64,000 nucleotides of DNA from Nitrobacter sp963807355 (GCA_963807355.1 CAWEBX010000029.1:268305-332304); one strand, 5' to 3'; counted from the stretch's first letter, positions 9,962 to 19,880 are shown. The notes: generated by a model not told the origin, from the sequence alone. Numbers and translations: made by a program.

Positions 9962-11315
9962 TCAGAACCGCGCGGCCGGTCCGATCGAGACCGAGAAGTT
10001 GTCGGTTGTGTAATTCGGCAGCGACGAGTTCGATCTTGGTGTACAGAATTTGAGTCCGCAAACCCACATTTTTGTATACTTGCGCATCGAAGATCGCGCC
10101 GTACCGTTGCTCTTTGTCGTTCCGTATTTGAAACGGATCGACGATCGGATTGGGCGCATCAAAATTGGCACAGCTAAAGCCGATCGTCGGTGCGATCACG
10201 AACTGATGCGGCGTACCGAACACCGACAAGACAAACCCATAAGGAGAAGCCATGTCGATCGAATAGCGCTTGTATGAGTAATAATCAAAGACAGCACGAT
10301 TTTGTTCGAAACCTACACGCGTCGTCCAGTGCAACGGCCCGAAGCCCAAGTCCGAGATCACCACCGCCGATAGCAGGTCTCCGGTCTGTTGGCTGGCTGT
10401 CGGAAAATTGGACGAGTTCGAAAAATCGCGGTGCCGCTGCTCCACGAACGCCTCCAGAATGCCGCGATCGCCGAGCGTCGAGCGCGCGGAAACGCCGCCT
10501 CCGCCAGCCGAGAAATAATTGGCGTCTCCCAGCCAGGCTTGGTCTCCGATGCCGTAAAGTTTGAACGATGCGTTCTGTCCGATCGCGATGCGCGGGCCGA
10601 CCACGAGCTCGACCAGACCGAGGTTGAATTGGTTGAGTTTGTATTGGCGCGAATTGATGCCTAGGAAGCTCGCTTCTATGGCGTCTCCCCGCGTGCCGAT
10701 CTTATAGGCGTAGTTGGCTGTAAGTGTCTGGAACATATTCCAGTCCGGACGCTTGCCGTACGCGCTGTTGAGGATTGCATCCTGACCCAGCGCGCGCACC
10801 ATCAGGCTTGAGGGGCCGAGGTTAGCGTTGGTTTGGTACCGCAAGCCGGCGGTGGTAAATACGCTGAACTCGTAGCGCGCAAGCCGGCGGTCAATCTCGG
10901 TCAAATAGGCGCGGACCTGGACGCGAATGTCATCAGGGGCGTCGGCCGCCTTGACCGCCTCCTGAAAATAGCTGCGCGCCAGTTCATATGAGCCGAGCTT
11001 GAAGTACAATACGCCCAATTCGAGTTTGACGCGCGGCAAATTCGGATTGAAGAACAGCATCCGTTCAAGGGCGCCGATAGCTGCTTCATAGTCGCCGCGT
11101 TTGACGGCTTGCTCTGCGAACTTGAAACTGGCTTCCAAATCGGAAGGGTTTTTATACATCTGCTGGAACAGCGCATCGTAATCCTGCTGAACCACGGATG
11201 CTGCGGAAATGGGAGACGTCGTCGATTGGGCCGCGGCACCCGAACAGCACGCAGTCATCGTAAACAAGACGAACGCGACTTTCGCGGTCTGAATAAGTTT
11301 CACGCCACTCACCAA
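9962..11315 (-). CDS. TPR outer-membrane beta-barrel protein, one frameshift near the C-terminus
   Basis: Signal peptide (residues 1-29, VAFVLFTMTACCSGAAAQ), then about three tetratricopeptide repeats (ASFKFAEQAVKRGDYEAAIG, LELGVLYFKLGSYELA), then a roughly 300-residue region of alternating aromatic beta-strands, the plan of Slam/DUF560-type barrels. In the uninterrupted frame the end is a basic nonsense tail to 9852. Removing one inserted base near 10,034 instead gives a final strand NFSVSIGPAARF ending in Phe at 9962, as barrels do. Predicted outer-membrane protein; function unknown, and Slam-like export is only one possibility. Confidence 0.75.
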
Positions 11316-11629
11316 AACTACTAACTTGATGCGAAGCTCCCTTCCATCTCCGTGGAAATATGGAGCAAATTCGCAACGTTATGGCGGCCAGATTAGCGAC
11401 AGCCTCCCCGATTGGAACAACGATAGCCGCTGGCTGGCACGATTTTAGAGCGACGTCACCTTTTTACCACACATTGATTTAATAAAATCAACAACTTGGC
11501 GGCATAGGGCGAACCACGGTCAGAGCAATCCGAACTCATCCAACGATCGGCCGTTAGGATACTCCCGGAAGAAGGACGGCTCGCCAAATCGCGTGACATC
11601 GGGACCCCGCAGTTGCTATAAGGAGGCCT
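11316..11629. other. gap before tRNA-Arg, nothing recognised
   Basis: No supported gene. Antisense open frames here overlap the tRNA and are rejected. Confidence 0.5.
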
Positions 11630-11706
11630 GCGCTCGTAGCTCAGCTGGTTAGAGCATCGGATTTCGATTCCGAGGGTCGGGAGTTCGAATCTCTCCGAGC
11701 GCGCCA
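11630..11706 (+). tRNA. tRNA-Arg (anticodon TCG)
   Basis: 77 bases with acceptor GCGCTCG/CGAGCGC, anticodon stem TCGGA/TCCGA around TTTCGAT, T-arm GGGAGTTCGAATCTCTC and encoded CCA. Intact. The remnant of an integrase gene follows within 130 bases, so it has probably served as an integration site. Confidence 0.95.
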
Positions 11707-11833
11707 CTAGAAACCCCTGTTGCACAGGGACTTTTTGGATTTTCGGTGGTCGGGTTTTAACTCTCAAAAATCGCCGAAATCCGGATTTGGGGCCGTTTTT
11801 GGGTCCACGCGCCCCGCGGCTGGCCGCGACGCT

Positions 11834-11992
11834 ATGGACCGGATTGCCAATCACAAAACCAGTTCGGTGACGGACGTTTACGACCGGCACGGCTATGAAG
11901 CGGAGGACAGGCAGATCATGGCGGCCGTCGCGCGCCACGTCACTGGTCTGGTCGAGGCGGAGCAGACGAGCAACGTGGTTGTCCTGAGGTGA
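11834..11992 (+). pseudogene. C-terminal remnant of a tyrosine recombinase (integrase)
   Basis: A 52-residue tail with VTDVYDRHGYEAEDRQIMAA, matching the end of phage-type integrases in which the Tyr of VYDRHGY is the nucleophile. The R and H-x-x-R boxes are absent. Being right beside tRNA-Arg suggests a scar from an element that has been lost or cut down. Confidence 0.7.
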
Positions 11993-12062
11993 TGTGGCTT
12001 CGGCCGCGGCGGCTGCAAAAGTAACAGGGTCGTTTGACCCGGCGGCACGATCTAGCGCGGCC

Positions 12063-12195
12063 TCACGCCACTCTCACCGCCGGATCGCGTTCATCGTGCC
12101 GGATCGCGTACAGCCGGCGGATGGTCGGATCGAGATCGCCCAGCACGATCCAGTCGAGCGACTGGCCATAGTTGGCGGCAATTCGATCAACTGGT
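12063..12195 (-). pseudogene. possible C-terminal fragment of an HTH regulator
   Basis: Reads AANYGQSLDWIVLGD then LRRLYAIRHDERDPAV-like residues up to a stop at 12063. The 'LDWIVLGD' type ending is common after XRE helix-turn-helix domains of phage repressors. No helix-turn-helix is left. Low confidence. Confidence 0.3.
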
Positions 12196-12368
12196 CCTCT
12201 CGCGCCTCATCGGCCGGCTCGCCTGAGGACGTGGCATACCAGATCTCGCGTCCGTTTGTGGCATCAACGGACGATGGACCAGGAAGAAACGACGTGCTGG
12301 CAATACCGCTGGAACGTGCCGAATCCCGCCGGCGTATCTTTCCCTGCGGTCCGGCTACATGCTGTCAG

Positions 12369-12593
12369 TTATGGAAGTCTACGTTTTGGCCGGAGCGAGC
12401 GAGCAAAAACCTGGACCTCGAAGCTGCACCATTTAAGATTGATCGGGCGGTTGTCCGTGGGGTTGCCATTGACGTGGATTGCTGCCGGCAATGCGGTCGG
12501 ATTAGGTACAAATGCCAATGCAACCAGTCGGTGCACCTTCTCGCTTCTCCGAGGTGAGGATAAGCGCACAACGAAATACCCAAGATCATTCAT
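12369..12593 (-). CDS. HNH endonuclease fragment (homing/phage type)
   Basis: 74 residues with VHRLVALAFVPNP and IHVNGNPTDNRPINLKW, the HNH_3-type core seen in phage and intron homing endonucleases. The N-terminal NUMOD-like part and any DNA-binding tail are missing or out of frame. Probably a mobile-element remnant together with the integrase tail nearby. 12,594-12,924 holds nothing recognisable. Confidence 0.6.
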   Translation of the reverse strand: MNDLGYFVVRLSSPRRSEKVHRLVALAFVPNPTALPAAIHVNGNPTDNRPINLKWCSFEVQVFARSLRPKRRLP

Positions 12594-12924
12594 CCGCTGT
12601 GAAGGAGACGCCCGCCGATCTCTGCGACGCGTCCAAAGTTCGAGACTTCGTAGAAGTCATCGATCGTGCGCCATTGCTCGCTTTGATAGTCGATCATTTC
12701 CCTGGCTTCTCAAGACGTGCGAACGTGTCCGATAGCAGGACGCTGCAGGCCATGCTGCGGAAACGGGGAAGTATCTATGCGATGAGCTTCCGGCGTCGTG
12801 ACTTCTAAGTTGGAAGTTGGCGCCAGCCGACGCCGCCGAGACTTCGGGCATTTACGCCAGGTCAATCGGGCGGCGTAGATGATACGCAACTCGTGTTCCG
12901 ATGCGCACTAAAAGATCCCGTCGC

Positions 12925-14880
12925 TTACGCGAAGTGAAAGTCATAATGATCAAGATCGCTCAGAGTGGCATTCTTCAGCGTTAGCGAGTCGTTCGCACTG
13001 GAAATGACAACGTCCTGACCAGCTTGGCTCGCGTGGGACTGCATACTCGCAAAATCATCGAACACGCTTTTGCTGAACTCGATTGTATCGTGTCTCCATC
13101 CGACTGCGTAGTTCGCCTCGAAGTCTTTGATGGTGTCATTGCCGAAATTATCGGCGAACACAAATGTGTCGGCGCCGCCGTTGCCGACGATTAAATCGTC
13201 GCCAGTCGTGCCCGTCACGGTGTCGCTTCGGGTCGAGCCCAGGATGGCTTTGTCCGAACTCGTCGCGACCACTCGGCCGTTGCTGTCAATCTGCTGGCGC
13301 CGAGAAGGTATGGACGGTGTCCGACAGAGCGGATGTGTTGAAGCGTCCAAGAACCGTCCGAATCCGCTTTCACTGATCCGAGCGATTCGGTCCCATCGTA
13401 GAGTTTAATTTGGGCGTAGCACATCGGCCGTACCCCTGATGGTTGCCGCATCATTCCAACCATCGGGGAGATTGGTGAAATCGATCGACGCCGTTGGGAG
13501 GATCATCTGGGGCGCTTCTATTGTCGTATCCGGCGTAGGTTCTATTACCGCCCCTCCCGCAACGCTCTGCTGTCCAAATTGAGCGAGATCAGGCACGCTA
13601 GGCAAAGTCTGGAAAAATGTTTGAAATACTTGGCTGTCGATCGTGCCGTCGGCAAACTGGAATGTCTCGACACCTGTGACTGTATCAGTGCCGTCACCTG
13701 AGCCGGTGCCCTGATCGCTTATCGTGAAAGCCTGAGAACTCGTATCGTAGCTGATGGCGTAGTTTGCCTGATTGTGCGAATACACCGCGGTATCAGTGCC
13801 GGGACCGCCAATGATGGTGTCGTTGCCGCCACCGCCGGTGATCGTTTCGTTGCCCGCACCACCGTTCAGCACGTTCGCGATTTCGTTCCCAATAAACGTA
13901 TCATCGCCCGAGCCACCAATAACGCTATCAATGTAGGAGCGCGGATCGTTGTTATACAAATAGGCGTTATAGACATTGCCTGCCGCATAATGGCCATTAC
14001 CCAGATAGGCCAACTGCGTGGATGAGAACACCGACGAGGCACCGGGGTTGAGATCTATTCTCAGATTCGTCGTGTAGTTCGACAGGTCGTAGGTATCGAC
14101 ACCACCGCCGTCCCAGACAGTCTCAAAGATGCGGTTGGCCGAACCGCCGGAGCCGCCGCCCGGTGCAAGTTGTGCGACGTCGTTGATGAATTTCTGCCCG
14201 GTGGTCGAGCTCCAGCTGTAAACAGAGTTCTCGCTGTGGTTGGCGTAATTTGCGCCGTAGAGCGTCTGCAGCGCAAGGATATCATTCGCCATATAAGTCT
14301 GTGGATACCCGTAGGTCTCGTTAGTGGTCCCCGTCACCGACCCGCCATCGTAGCTGCGATAGCTCATGACGGTGTATTCACTATTGTCATGCACGGACGG
14401 CAGCGAGACATTGGCGACGCCGCCAGTTTCATGGCTATGCTTCAAGCCGACAGCGTGACCGACTTCATGCAACGCGGCCATGAAATAATAATTACCGAGC
14501 GAAGCCAGCGAATAGTTAAAAGCGGTGCCGAACCATATGTCACCGCCAGACGAGACGTTCGACGGACTGTAGGCGTAGGAGGTCGGGTTGGCGGTGGGCG
14601 ATTGCGCCACCATGATGTCCGCGCCATTGGTGCCGGCATACTGGATGTTGGCGTTGGTATAGCTGAGGGTCAGCTCGACCGCGTAATTGATCGCCGCCTG
14701 GACTTGGGACGGCGCTTGGGCAAAGCCCGTGGTCGGCTCGCCGTTGCCGTGATAGGGGGTGCTGTAGTCGGCCGATCCATCTGGAAAGCTATAGGTAAAC
14801 GAGCCGGACCATTTGTAGCCGGACAGCAGGCCGTCGATTTCCGAATTGTTGGTACCGTCTACGGCTACGGCAGCAGTCAT
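12925..14880 (-). CDS. serralysin-type (M10) metalloprotease with RTX repeats, three frameshifts near the 3' end
   Basis: Secreted zinc protease. The zinc site HEVGHAVGLKH lies near residue 137 and the Met-turn in YTVMSYRSYDG. RTX calcium-binding repeats follow (GGSGDDTFIGN, GGGGNDTIIGG). The long frame stops at 13405, but the next frames continue with an Ig-like segment (AQIKLYDGTESLGS; NTSALSDTVHTFSA) and a last RTX block (GTTGDDLIVGNGGADTFVFA) ending in a type I secretion-type tail at 12925. At least three indels within about 200 bases are needed to join them. No signal peptide, as expected for type I export; no transporter genes are in view. Confidence 0.85.
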
Positions 14881-15140
14881 GGAACTCTCCTGAACATTCT
14901 CGCGCGCACTCTGCGGAACGCAAACCGGAATTTAGCGTTGGGCGTTGGGCGCGGTGGGGGCTCTGGGGTTGGCTAAAACTTGGACTCAAATCCCCAAGAT
15001 GAATTTTGTTCCGAGATCTTCAACAGGAAAGAACGGGGGTTATCGGCCGGAGAATGATTTATGCGCCTAACCACAGCAGCGCCACTTGCTGCTCTTTCAG
15101 GGCTGCTAAGCTGGGCGCAGATCGTGGAGGTACAACCTCT

Positions 15141-15356
15141 ATGATGACAGGAAAAACCAAGGCGAACGAAATTGCTAACGGAGGTCGAGCCTCCAGCCTT
15201 CCACCTCCGCGCGATCCGTCCATTGCGCTGGCCGAGGAATACGAGTTTGCCCGCCGGACGGGCACGGCGGAGGCGCTTGAGCTGTTCATCGCGCGCCACG
15301 ACGGCGACCCACTGGCCCAGAAGCTCCGCGGAGAATTGCGGCGGCTGTCGCGCTGA
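15141..15356 (+). CDS. small conserved protein (71 residues), function unknown
   Basis: Begins MMTGKTKANEIANG after a good ribosome site (GGAGG, ten bases upstream). The core EYEFARRTGTAEALELFIAR then HDGDPLAQKL is, from memory, conserved among Bradyrhizobium and relatives. Likely one or two helices; no catalytic motif. The open frame reaches back to 15006 but the ribosome site favours the chosen ATG. Confidence 0.7.
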   Translation: MMTGKTKANEIANGGRASSLPPPRDPSIALAEEYEFARRTGTAEALELFIARHDGDPLAQKLRGELRRLSR

Positions 15357-15540
15357 TCCGGCGATTGTTTTCGAAGCGGCAGGCTCGACCTTTACTGCAC
15401 AGAATCGAGCCATGCCCGTGCACCTTTCTGATCGGTGCGCTGGCAGTTAATTTTCGCCGAGATTCCCTCCCCGGGACAGCTTGGGAACCCAGTGCTCACG
15501 CTGTCGGTCTTGAGTCGTTGCCAGCCGCGACACAGTATTT

Positions 15541-16053
15541 TCAACTGAAGTGCCGCGCTCCAGTTACCGTCGGATTACCTGCGCTAGCTTTGCCGGCGAA
15601 AAATGCCGCGAGTGCTCCGAGCATAAGCGCGAGCGCGCCGAAAAGCGCCCCGCGCGATACCGCTTTGGCTGTTGCATCGGCGGCTTGCTTGGCCTGCTCC
15701 TTCGCCCTCGCCAAGGCGTCTTTGTACTGCATACTGAGCAACTTGCGAACCTGGTCGACCGGAATATCCTGGGCTTTTGCAAGAGCTTCAGCGACCTTGT
15801 CGGTGGCAGCGACTTGCTCAGCGGGATCACCTGAAAGTGCGGTCACGTATTGAGGAGGCAGCCGCATCACGGAGTGCAGCAGGATCTTGACCGCCTGATG
15901 CGCTTCGAAAATCGGATTGTCGACCCTCGCCGTCGGATCGTTCATATTATTCAATGAGGAAGCAGCAGTTTGCACGGCGGTTTGGACTGAACTGCCAATT
16001 GCATTTCCGGCTCCGCTCAACGCACCAGACACATGTGCTAAGCGAGCCACCAA
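15541..16053 (-). CDS. hypothetical protein with one C-terminal membrane segment
   Basis: 170 residues. The N-terminal half is Ala/Ser-rich; around residue 85 comes a helical region (GDPAEQVAATDKVAEALAKA), then a charged amphipathic stretch, and one clear membrane helix (GALFGALALMLGALAAFFAG) near the end. Resembles tail-anchored 'PhnA-like' proteins annotated in Bradyrhizobium, but no function follows. 15,357-15,540 holds nothing recognised. Confidence 0.6.
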   Translation of the reverse strand: MVARLAHVSGALSGAGNAIGSSVQTAVQTAASSLNNMNDPTARVDNPIFEAHQAVKILLHSVMRLPPQYVTALSGDPAEQVAATDKVAEALAKAQDIPVDQVRKLLSMQYKDALARAKEQAKQAADATAKAVSRGALFGALALMLGALAAFFAGKASAGNPTVTGARHFS

Positions 16054-16610
16054 CTAGCCACTCGCTGCCGACGATACCAAGTCGAAGAGTATTTCGAGCA
16101 TTTTCTCTACTTCTCTGCGACATCGTATTCCACGATGGGGATTGGGGACGTTTACCCGACCGGCGCAATTCACCGGTACTGTCCGTCCGCGTGTGAAACA
16201 GCAGCAGCACTCGCAAAGAGTTGGCCGGATAGTGGACCTTAGCGGATGTTACACGACTTCAAAGATCGCTTCGGTGATCTGCTTTGGTTCGGCTGCCGTG
16301 CGAGTAGCGGATGACGGAGACGTCCCGCGCCAAGGTGAAACGGCGGTCAAAACTGCAGCTGCCGACGAAGTCCCGAATGATCCACACCCGTTACGATCGA
16401 TGCGCCCCACACCTTCTGCTCAGCCATCTGCATCGCAGCCGCCGTCATCTTCTGGCTCTGATCAATGAGACCTGACGGCAAGCGCCTTTTCCGGCCTGTT
16501 GAAAACGACGGAAGTTCCTGAAAATAAAAGCATTTAAGCCCATCGACTTGCGCGAACGAACGCCGTCCAACGCTCGCTGGGCCCCGATAGGCCCTAGTCT
16601 CACAAGCTGC

Positions 16611-16775
16611 GCGCTGGCGCGGCCTGCGGGGTGTTTCCTGTAGCCCTGCCGCTGTAGCCCGTTGAGTGGCCTTTCCCGTTCGCCGCGATAAAGGCCCCGG
16701 CTGGGCCCGCCTATGTGCTGGCGCGGCCTGTCCGCTGTGTTCCTGTGGCCCTGCGATTGCGGCGCGCTGTAGCCA
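16611..16775. repeat. imperfect direct repeat (two units about 116 bases apart)
   Basis: Two copies of GCTGGCGCGGCCTG are each followed by a TGTTTCCTGTAGCCCTGC-like segment. They fall in a stretch (16,054-16,815) with no supported gene. Apparent minus-strand open frames here are Arg/Gln-rich and look non-coding. Confidence 0.55.
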
Positions 16776-16815
16776 GTCCTGATGGCCTCGCTGGCGGCCG
16801 CTCGACGCTGACGAG

Positions 16816-17580
16816 TTAGCGTTGCGCGCCCTGACGGGGTGATGGCGCGATACCGCTGTCGGTCGGTCGCAGCAGTTCCGGCTTGAAGAACCGGCTCGCA
16901 AGGGCCGCTAAGATGATCGGCATGAAACCGATCACTGCGGCATAGACGAGAAGGCCCGCACTGCCGATTACCCCGTACTTGAAAAGCCCGTAGCCGAGAA
17001 AAAGCAGGACGTGAGTGAGGGCTCCGGCGGCGAACGCTACGCCCACGACCTTGCCGTTGTACGGTCCCCGGATCGCGCAGGCGTAAATGACCCAGAGTGA
17101 CAACGGGACAAACAAGATTGCCGCGGTCCATAGGCCTGTGTTGTAAGCGCCCTGTGCGATGCCCCCCGAAGTGTGCAGAAGTCCGTTGGCTAAGAGCAAT
17201 CCCCAGTAGCTAAGGCCGATGAGGATATTGCGCCTGCTGAGGTACGCTGCGAGTGGCGCTCCGAACCACATTAGAGCGATGTTCACCAGCGGGTAGAACG
17301 GCAGGGGGATCGGGCAGGCCGGATACGGCTCAAAGCCGAAGTTCTTGCAAACCATGTCCGGGAGTGAGTAGTCCAAGCCGATCACCGGCAGGCTGTATTC
17401 CTCAAGCTGATGCAGCCAGTAGAGCGGCACGGCGAGCCACGCCAGCCAGACAAGGTCTCGCCAGCGCGATACAGTGGTGTTGCCACGAAATGTGTCTGTC
17501 ATGAGCAAGATGGCGACCATCACAACCGCCCCACCCAACCCTATGAACGGCCAAACCGTGTAGAACCAATGTGTTTGCAT
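16816..17580 (-). CDS. HXXEE-domain multi-pass membrane protein
   Basis: 254 residues with about seven membrane helices. The motif LHQLEEY (near residue 58) is the HXXEE signature; the protein continues with AYLSRRNILIGLSYWGLLLANG and later GPYNGKVVGVAFAAGALTHV. The family is uncharacterised. Upstream, a palindromic TTGAC-N4-ATCAA box centred about 85 bases before the ATG suggests FNR/FixK control. It is divergent from the CXXCH protein gene. Confidence 0.8.
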   Translation of the reverse strand: MQTHWFYTVWPFIGLGGAVVMVAILLMTDTFRGNTTVSRWRDLVWLAWLAVPLYWLHQLEEYSLPVIGLDYSLPDMVCKNFGFEPYPACPIPLPFYPLVNIALMWFGAPLAAYLSRRNILIGLSYWGLLLANGLLHTSGGIAQGAYNTGLWTAAILFVPLSLWVIYACAIRGPYNGKVVGVAFAAGALTHVLLFLGYGLFKYGVIGSAGLLVYAAVIGFMPIILAALASRFFKPELLRPTDSGIAPSPRQGAQR

Positions 17581-17658
17581 CGTTGCTCCCTGACACGGGA
17601 TGGCGCTGAATGCACCTACAAGCTGTCAGATTACATTCCCGCCTCAAAGTCAGCGGCC

Positions 17659-17672
17659 TTGACGCATATCAA
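17659..17672. promoter_or_regulatory. FNR/FixK-type box upstream of the HXXEE gene
   Basis: TTGACGCATATCAA, a full match to the TTGA-N6-TCAA consensus. Placed in the divergent gap 79 bases before the minus-strand ATG, close to where a class II activator site would put transcription starting in the leader. Confidence 0.65.
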
Positions 17673-17721
17673 GTTTGCTTTGCAGCGTGGCGCGAAAGAC
17701 CAAAAGAGGGGCTCCTGCGGT

Positions 17722-17735
17722 TTGATCTAAATCAA
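17722..17735. promoter_or_regulatory. FNR/FixK-type box upstream of the CXXCH protein gene
   Basis: TTGATCTAAATCAA is a textbook FNR/FixK site. Its centre is about 56 bases before the ATG at 17785, which would give a transcription start some 15 bases ahead of the gene if it acts as a class II site. Confidence 0.75.
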
Positions 17736-17784
17736 CGAGAACCTGTTCGTCTTTCAGTCTCTTTGATGTGCGGAGACCGCTGCC

Positions 17785-18276
17785 ATGCGCGCACTCAGGA
17801 CCTGCTTGATTAGTATATTGGCCGTGTTGCTCGCCGCCCATACCGCCTCAATTGCGGAAGAGAACTCGGGCCAGCGTGCCACCAGCTACGTACCGCGCCT
17901 CAGTGACCTTATGGTCGTAATCCAAATCAGGCACGCAAAGCTTTTCTATGCCGTCAAAGGAAGGAATTGGCCTTTAGCGGATTATGAACTAGAGCAACTC
18001 GTCGGCACCCTCACGGAAGCGGGGCGATACTATTCCAATACGGTGCCCCCTATGACCCTTGCCCGAGAAATTGGAAATTCACTTAACGAGGCCATAAAAG
18101 CGAAGAACGAGGCGAAATTCGATCAAGCCTTTGATGAGATGAGCGCCGGGTGCAACCGATGTCATGGGGCTGCAGACCGCGCTTTTATCGTTATTCGGCG
18201 GCCCTCGTACCCCTCGGCATTCAGCAATCAACAGTATGGCGCTCGTCCTTCCGAGCGGCAGAAGCAGGGACACTAG
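17785..18276 (+). CDS. exported cytochrome c-like protein with one CXXCH
   Basis: 163 residues with an N-terminal signal peptide (LISILAVLLAAHTASIA) and one heme-attachment motif, GCNRCHGAADRAF, near residue 130. The helix-rich middle (RHAKLFYAVKGRNWPLADYE, LVGTLTEAGRYY) resembles a cytochrome c'-like four-helix arrangement with heme near the C-terminus. Periplasmic electron carrier or sensor is plausible. A FixK/FNR box lies just upstream, fitting expression at low oxygen. Confidence 0.75.
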   Translation: MRALRTCLISILAVLLAAHTASIAEENSGQRATSYVPRLSDLMVVIQIRHAKLFYAVKGRNWPLADYELEQLVGTLTEAGRYYSNTVPPMTLAREIGNSLNEAIKAKNEAKFDQAFDEMSAGCNRCHGAADRAFIVIRRPSYPSAFSNQQYGARPSERQKQGH

Positions 18277-18403
18277 GCCATCGCGTCTTTCGCTGCGCGG
18301 CGGATTTTTTGGCTGCCATGGGCGCATAGCAGGTCATGCCAAACTTGCCGCTGGATCAACCCGGTGGCGAATGACCAAAAGCGGAAATCGAGGCACCGCG
18401 TGG

Positions 18404-18417
18404 TTGATTTAGATCAA
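18404..18417. promoter_or_regulatory. FNR/FixK-type box upstream of the small membrane protein gene
   Basis: TTGATTTAGATCAA, a perfect dyad match to the FNR/FixK consensus, centred about 105 bases before the ATG at 18516. Confidence 0.7.
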
Positions 18418-18515
18418 GGCTTCGTCCTCCCTGCGGCAAGACTGTCTGGCAACTACGCCCCAACTAACGACAGTCTGGAAGACGCGCTCTTTCAACAATC
18501 GCGGTGGAGGACCAC

Positions 18516-18707
18516 ATGACCGCTGTCCAGTATTCGCTGCTTGTTTCCGTGATCTTCGCCCTCGTTGCCATCCTGCAAATCGTAAGGGCCATCACCGGGT
18601 TAGCAGTTACTGTCGGACGAACTTCAATTCCAGTGTGGGCGAGTTGGATAGTTGGCGCTGTCGCAATTATCTTGGCATGGCTTGGATATGCAGCATCTCA
18701 TAGCTAG
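18516..18707 (+). CDS. small membrane protein (63 residues)
   Basis: Two membrane helices (YSLLVSVIFALVAILQIVRA and WIVGAVAIILAWLGYA) joined by a short basic loop. A strong ribosome site (GGAGG) seven bases before the ATG fixes the start. With the FixK/FNR box upstream and the CXXCH gene before it, it may belong to a low-oxygen response; the biochemical role is unknown. Confidence 0.65.
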   Translation: MTAVQYSLLVSVIFALVAILQIVRAITGLAVTVGRTSIPVWASWIVGAVAIILAWLGYAASHS

Positions 18708-19029
18708 TCAGGCTTCCGGGGGTCTTGCGGCATGGTCAAACTCATTGTGAAAAATAATCGTGATGCTTTGGCGCTGTCGCCTTTCGCGCGCCTGCCTGCC
18801 GTCACGGCGTGGTGCCGCCCGTCCGCCGCTTGCCAACCATGCGCGTCCGCGTGGTGATGACGACGCGATGCCGTGATGTCGCGTTGCCTGCCGCCCGCCG
18901 TCGTGATGTTGCGCGTGGTCGTGATGGCGCTGCTCGAAAAAGGGTCGCAGAAACTGCGGGGGTTAATGCTCGGGCGTCTGCTGTCGTCGTCGGTCGTGGC
19001 AAGTTTGCCGAGATGACGCGATGAGCGCG

Positions 19030-19130
19030 AAGCGCTTGTGATGTCCGCACTACGCCCGGAAGCGGACATTCCGGGCTGGCCTTCAGCACGTCTGCTTTGG
19101 GCCAACAACAGACATCAGCCATTTCTCGCG
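19030..19130. repeat. dispersed repeat of the 'gcggacat' family
   Basis: Contains GGAAGCGGACATTCCGGGC and CGTCTGCTTTGGGCCAA, pieces of the intergenic repeat that gives rise to many false open frames in Bradyrhizobium genomes. The rest of 18,708-19,138 is GC-rich with short GATGnCGCGATG-type echoes and no supported gene. Confidence 0.5.
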
Positions 19131-19138
19131 TCATGATC

Positions 19139-19167
19139 TAAAAAGAAAGACCGCCCGGGAGCGGTCT
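19139..19167 (-). terminator. terminator for the GYD-domain gene
   Basis: Stem AGACCGC/GCGGTCT with a six-base loop, followed on the minus strand by TTTCTTTTT. It lies 36 bases past the GYD gene stop. Confidence 0.75.
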
Positions 19168-19202
19168 CTCCGTAGTCTGATCCGGTTTCGTGGATGGCTT
19201 AC

Positions 19203-19538
19203 CTAGGCCTTTCCCGCCGACCGGAAGCTTGCCGCAATCGGTCCGGCCTTGGCGAAAGCGTCCTTCATCTCGGCGGACGTCATTGCCACTGTCGTCTTCA
19301 CGTCCGTAACCCCGCCTCCCGCAGCCGCCACGATGGCCGCGATGGCTGCGCCCTCAATCGTTGGCCCGTCAGTAACCACGAGGAAATCGTATTCGCCAAA
19401 GGTAAAGTAATAGGCGACAAGCTTCCCTCCCAGTTTCGCGGCTAACTGGCTGACTTGTTCTGCCCGGTCCTCCGGCTTCGCAAGCATTCCCTTGAGGGCA
19501 TCCTGTGTGAAGCGCCCCTGCATAATGAAGAGCGGCAT
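19203..19538 (-). CDS. GYD-domain protein
   Basis: 111 residues starting MPLFIMQGRFTQDALKGM after a near-perfect ribosome site (AAGGAGGA). The segment AYYFTFGEYDFLVVTDGP carries the GEYD form of the GYD motif. The GYD family is a small ferredoxin-like alpha/beta fold of unknown role. The open frame extends 14 codons upstream but the ribosome site decides the start. Confidence 0.85.
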   Translation of the reverse strand: MPLFIMQGRFTQDALKGMLAKPEDRAEQVSQLAAKLGGKLVAYYFTFGEYDFLVVTDGPTIEGAAIAAIVAAAGGGVTDVKTTVAMTSAEMKDAFAKAGPIAASFRSAGKA

Positions 19539-19689
19539 GTAATCCTCCTTCGCATTGGGCTGAATGGCCGTAAGGTACACAGCAGGGCGAATGGGATCAA
19601 CTCAATCGCTTGGGGCATCGATGTAGCACAATCGATTCCGTCTCCGATGAACTGTGGAATCGGCGCGGAAGATGACAGATGTCGGGTTC

Positions 19690-19880
19690 GCTGAATGTCG
19701 CATTGGGTCATTTTCGACCGAGCCAGCCGGTCCAGCCTGCCAGTTGATGTCCGCTTCGCTCCGAAAGTGACGGGGTCACTGCGCGTCCGCAATATGTCGC
19801 GATGGGTCAGTATCCGACAATCTCGGTTCGAAAGGGCATGCCCGCTCCGTCCCCGAAAGCGGACATCATCGGCGAGGGTT
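19690..19880. repeat. dispersed 'VRFAPK' repeat, inverted-looking pair
   Basis: GATGTCCGCTTCGCTCCGAA and, 115 bases on, CCCGAAAGCGGACATCATCG are arms of the Bradyrhizobium intergenic repeat whose false translation is typically 'VRFAPKAD..'. Not coding. Confidence 0.6.

Noticed and set aside
11456..11938. 160-residue minus-strand open frame
   Set aside because: Runs antisense through tRNA-Arg.
18708..19030. Possible CRISPR-like array from GATG/CGCG echoes
   Set aside because: Units differ in length and sequence and there are no regular spacers; no cas genes are in the window.
18802..19134. Open frames containing ADVCCWPKADV
   Set aside because: False product of a dispersed intergenic repeat common in Bradyrhizobium.
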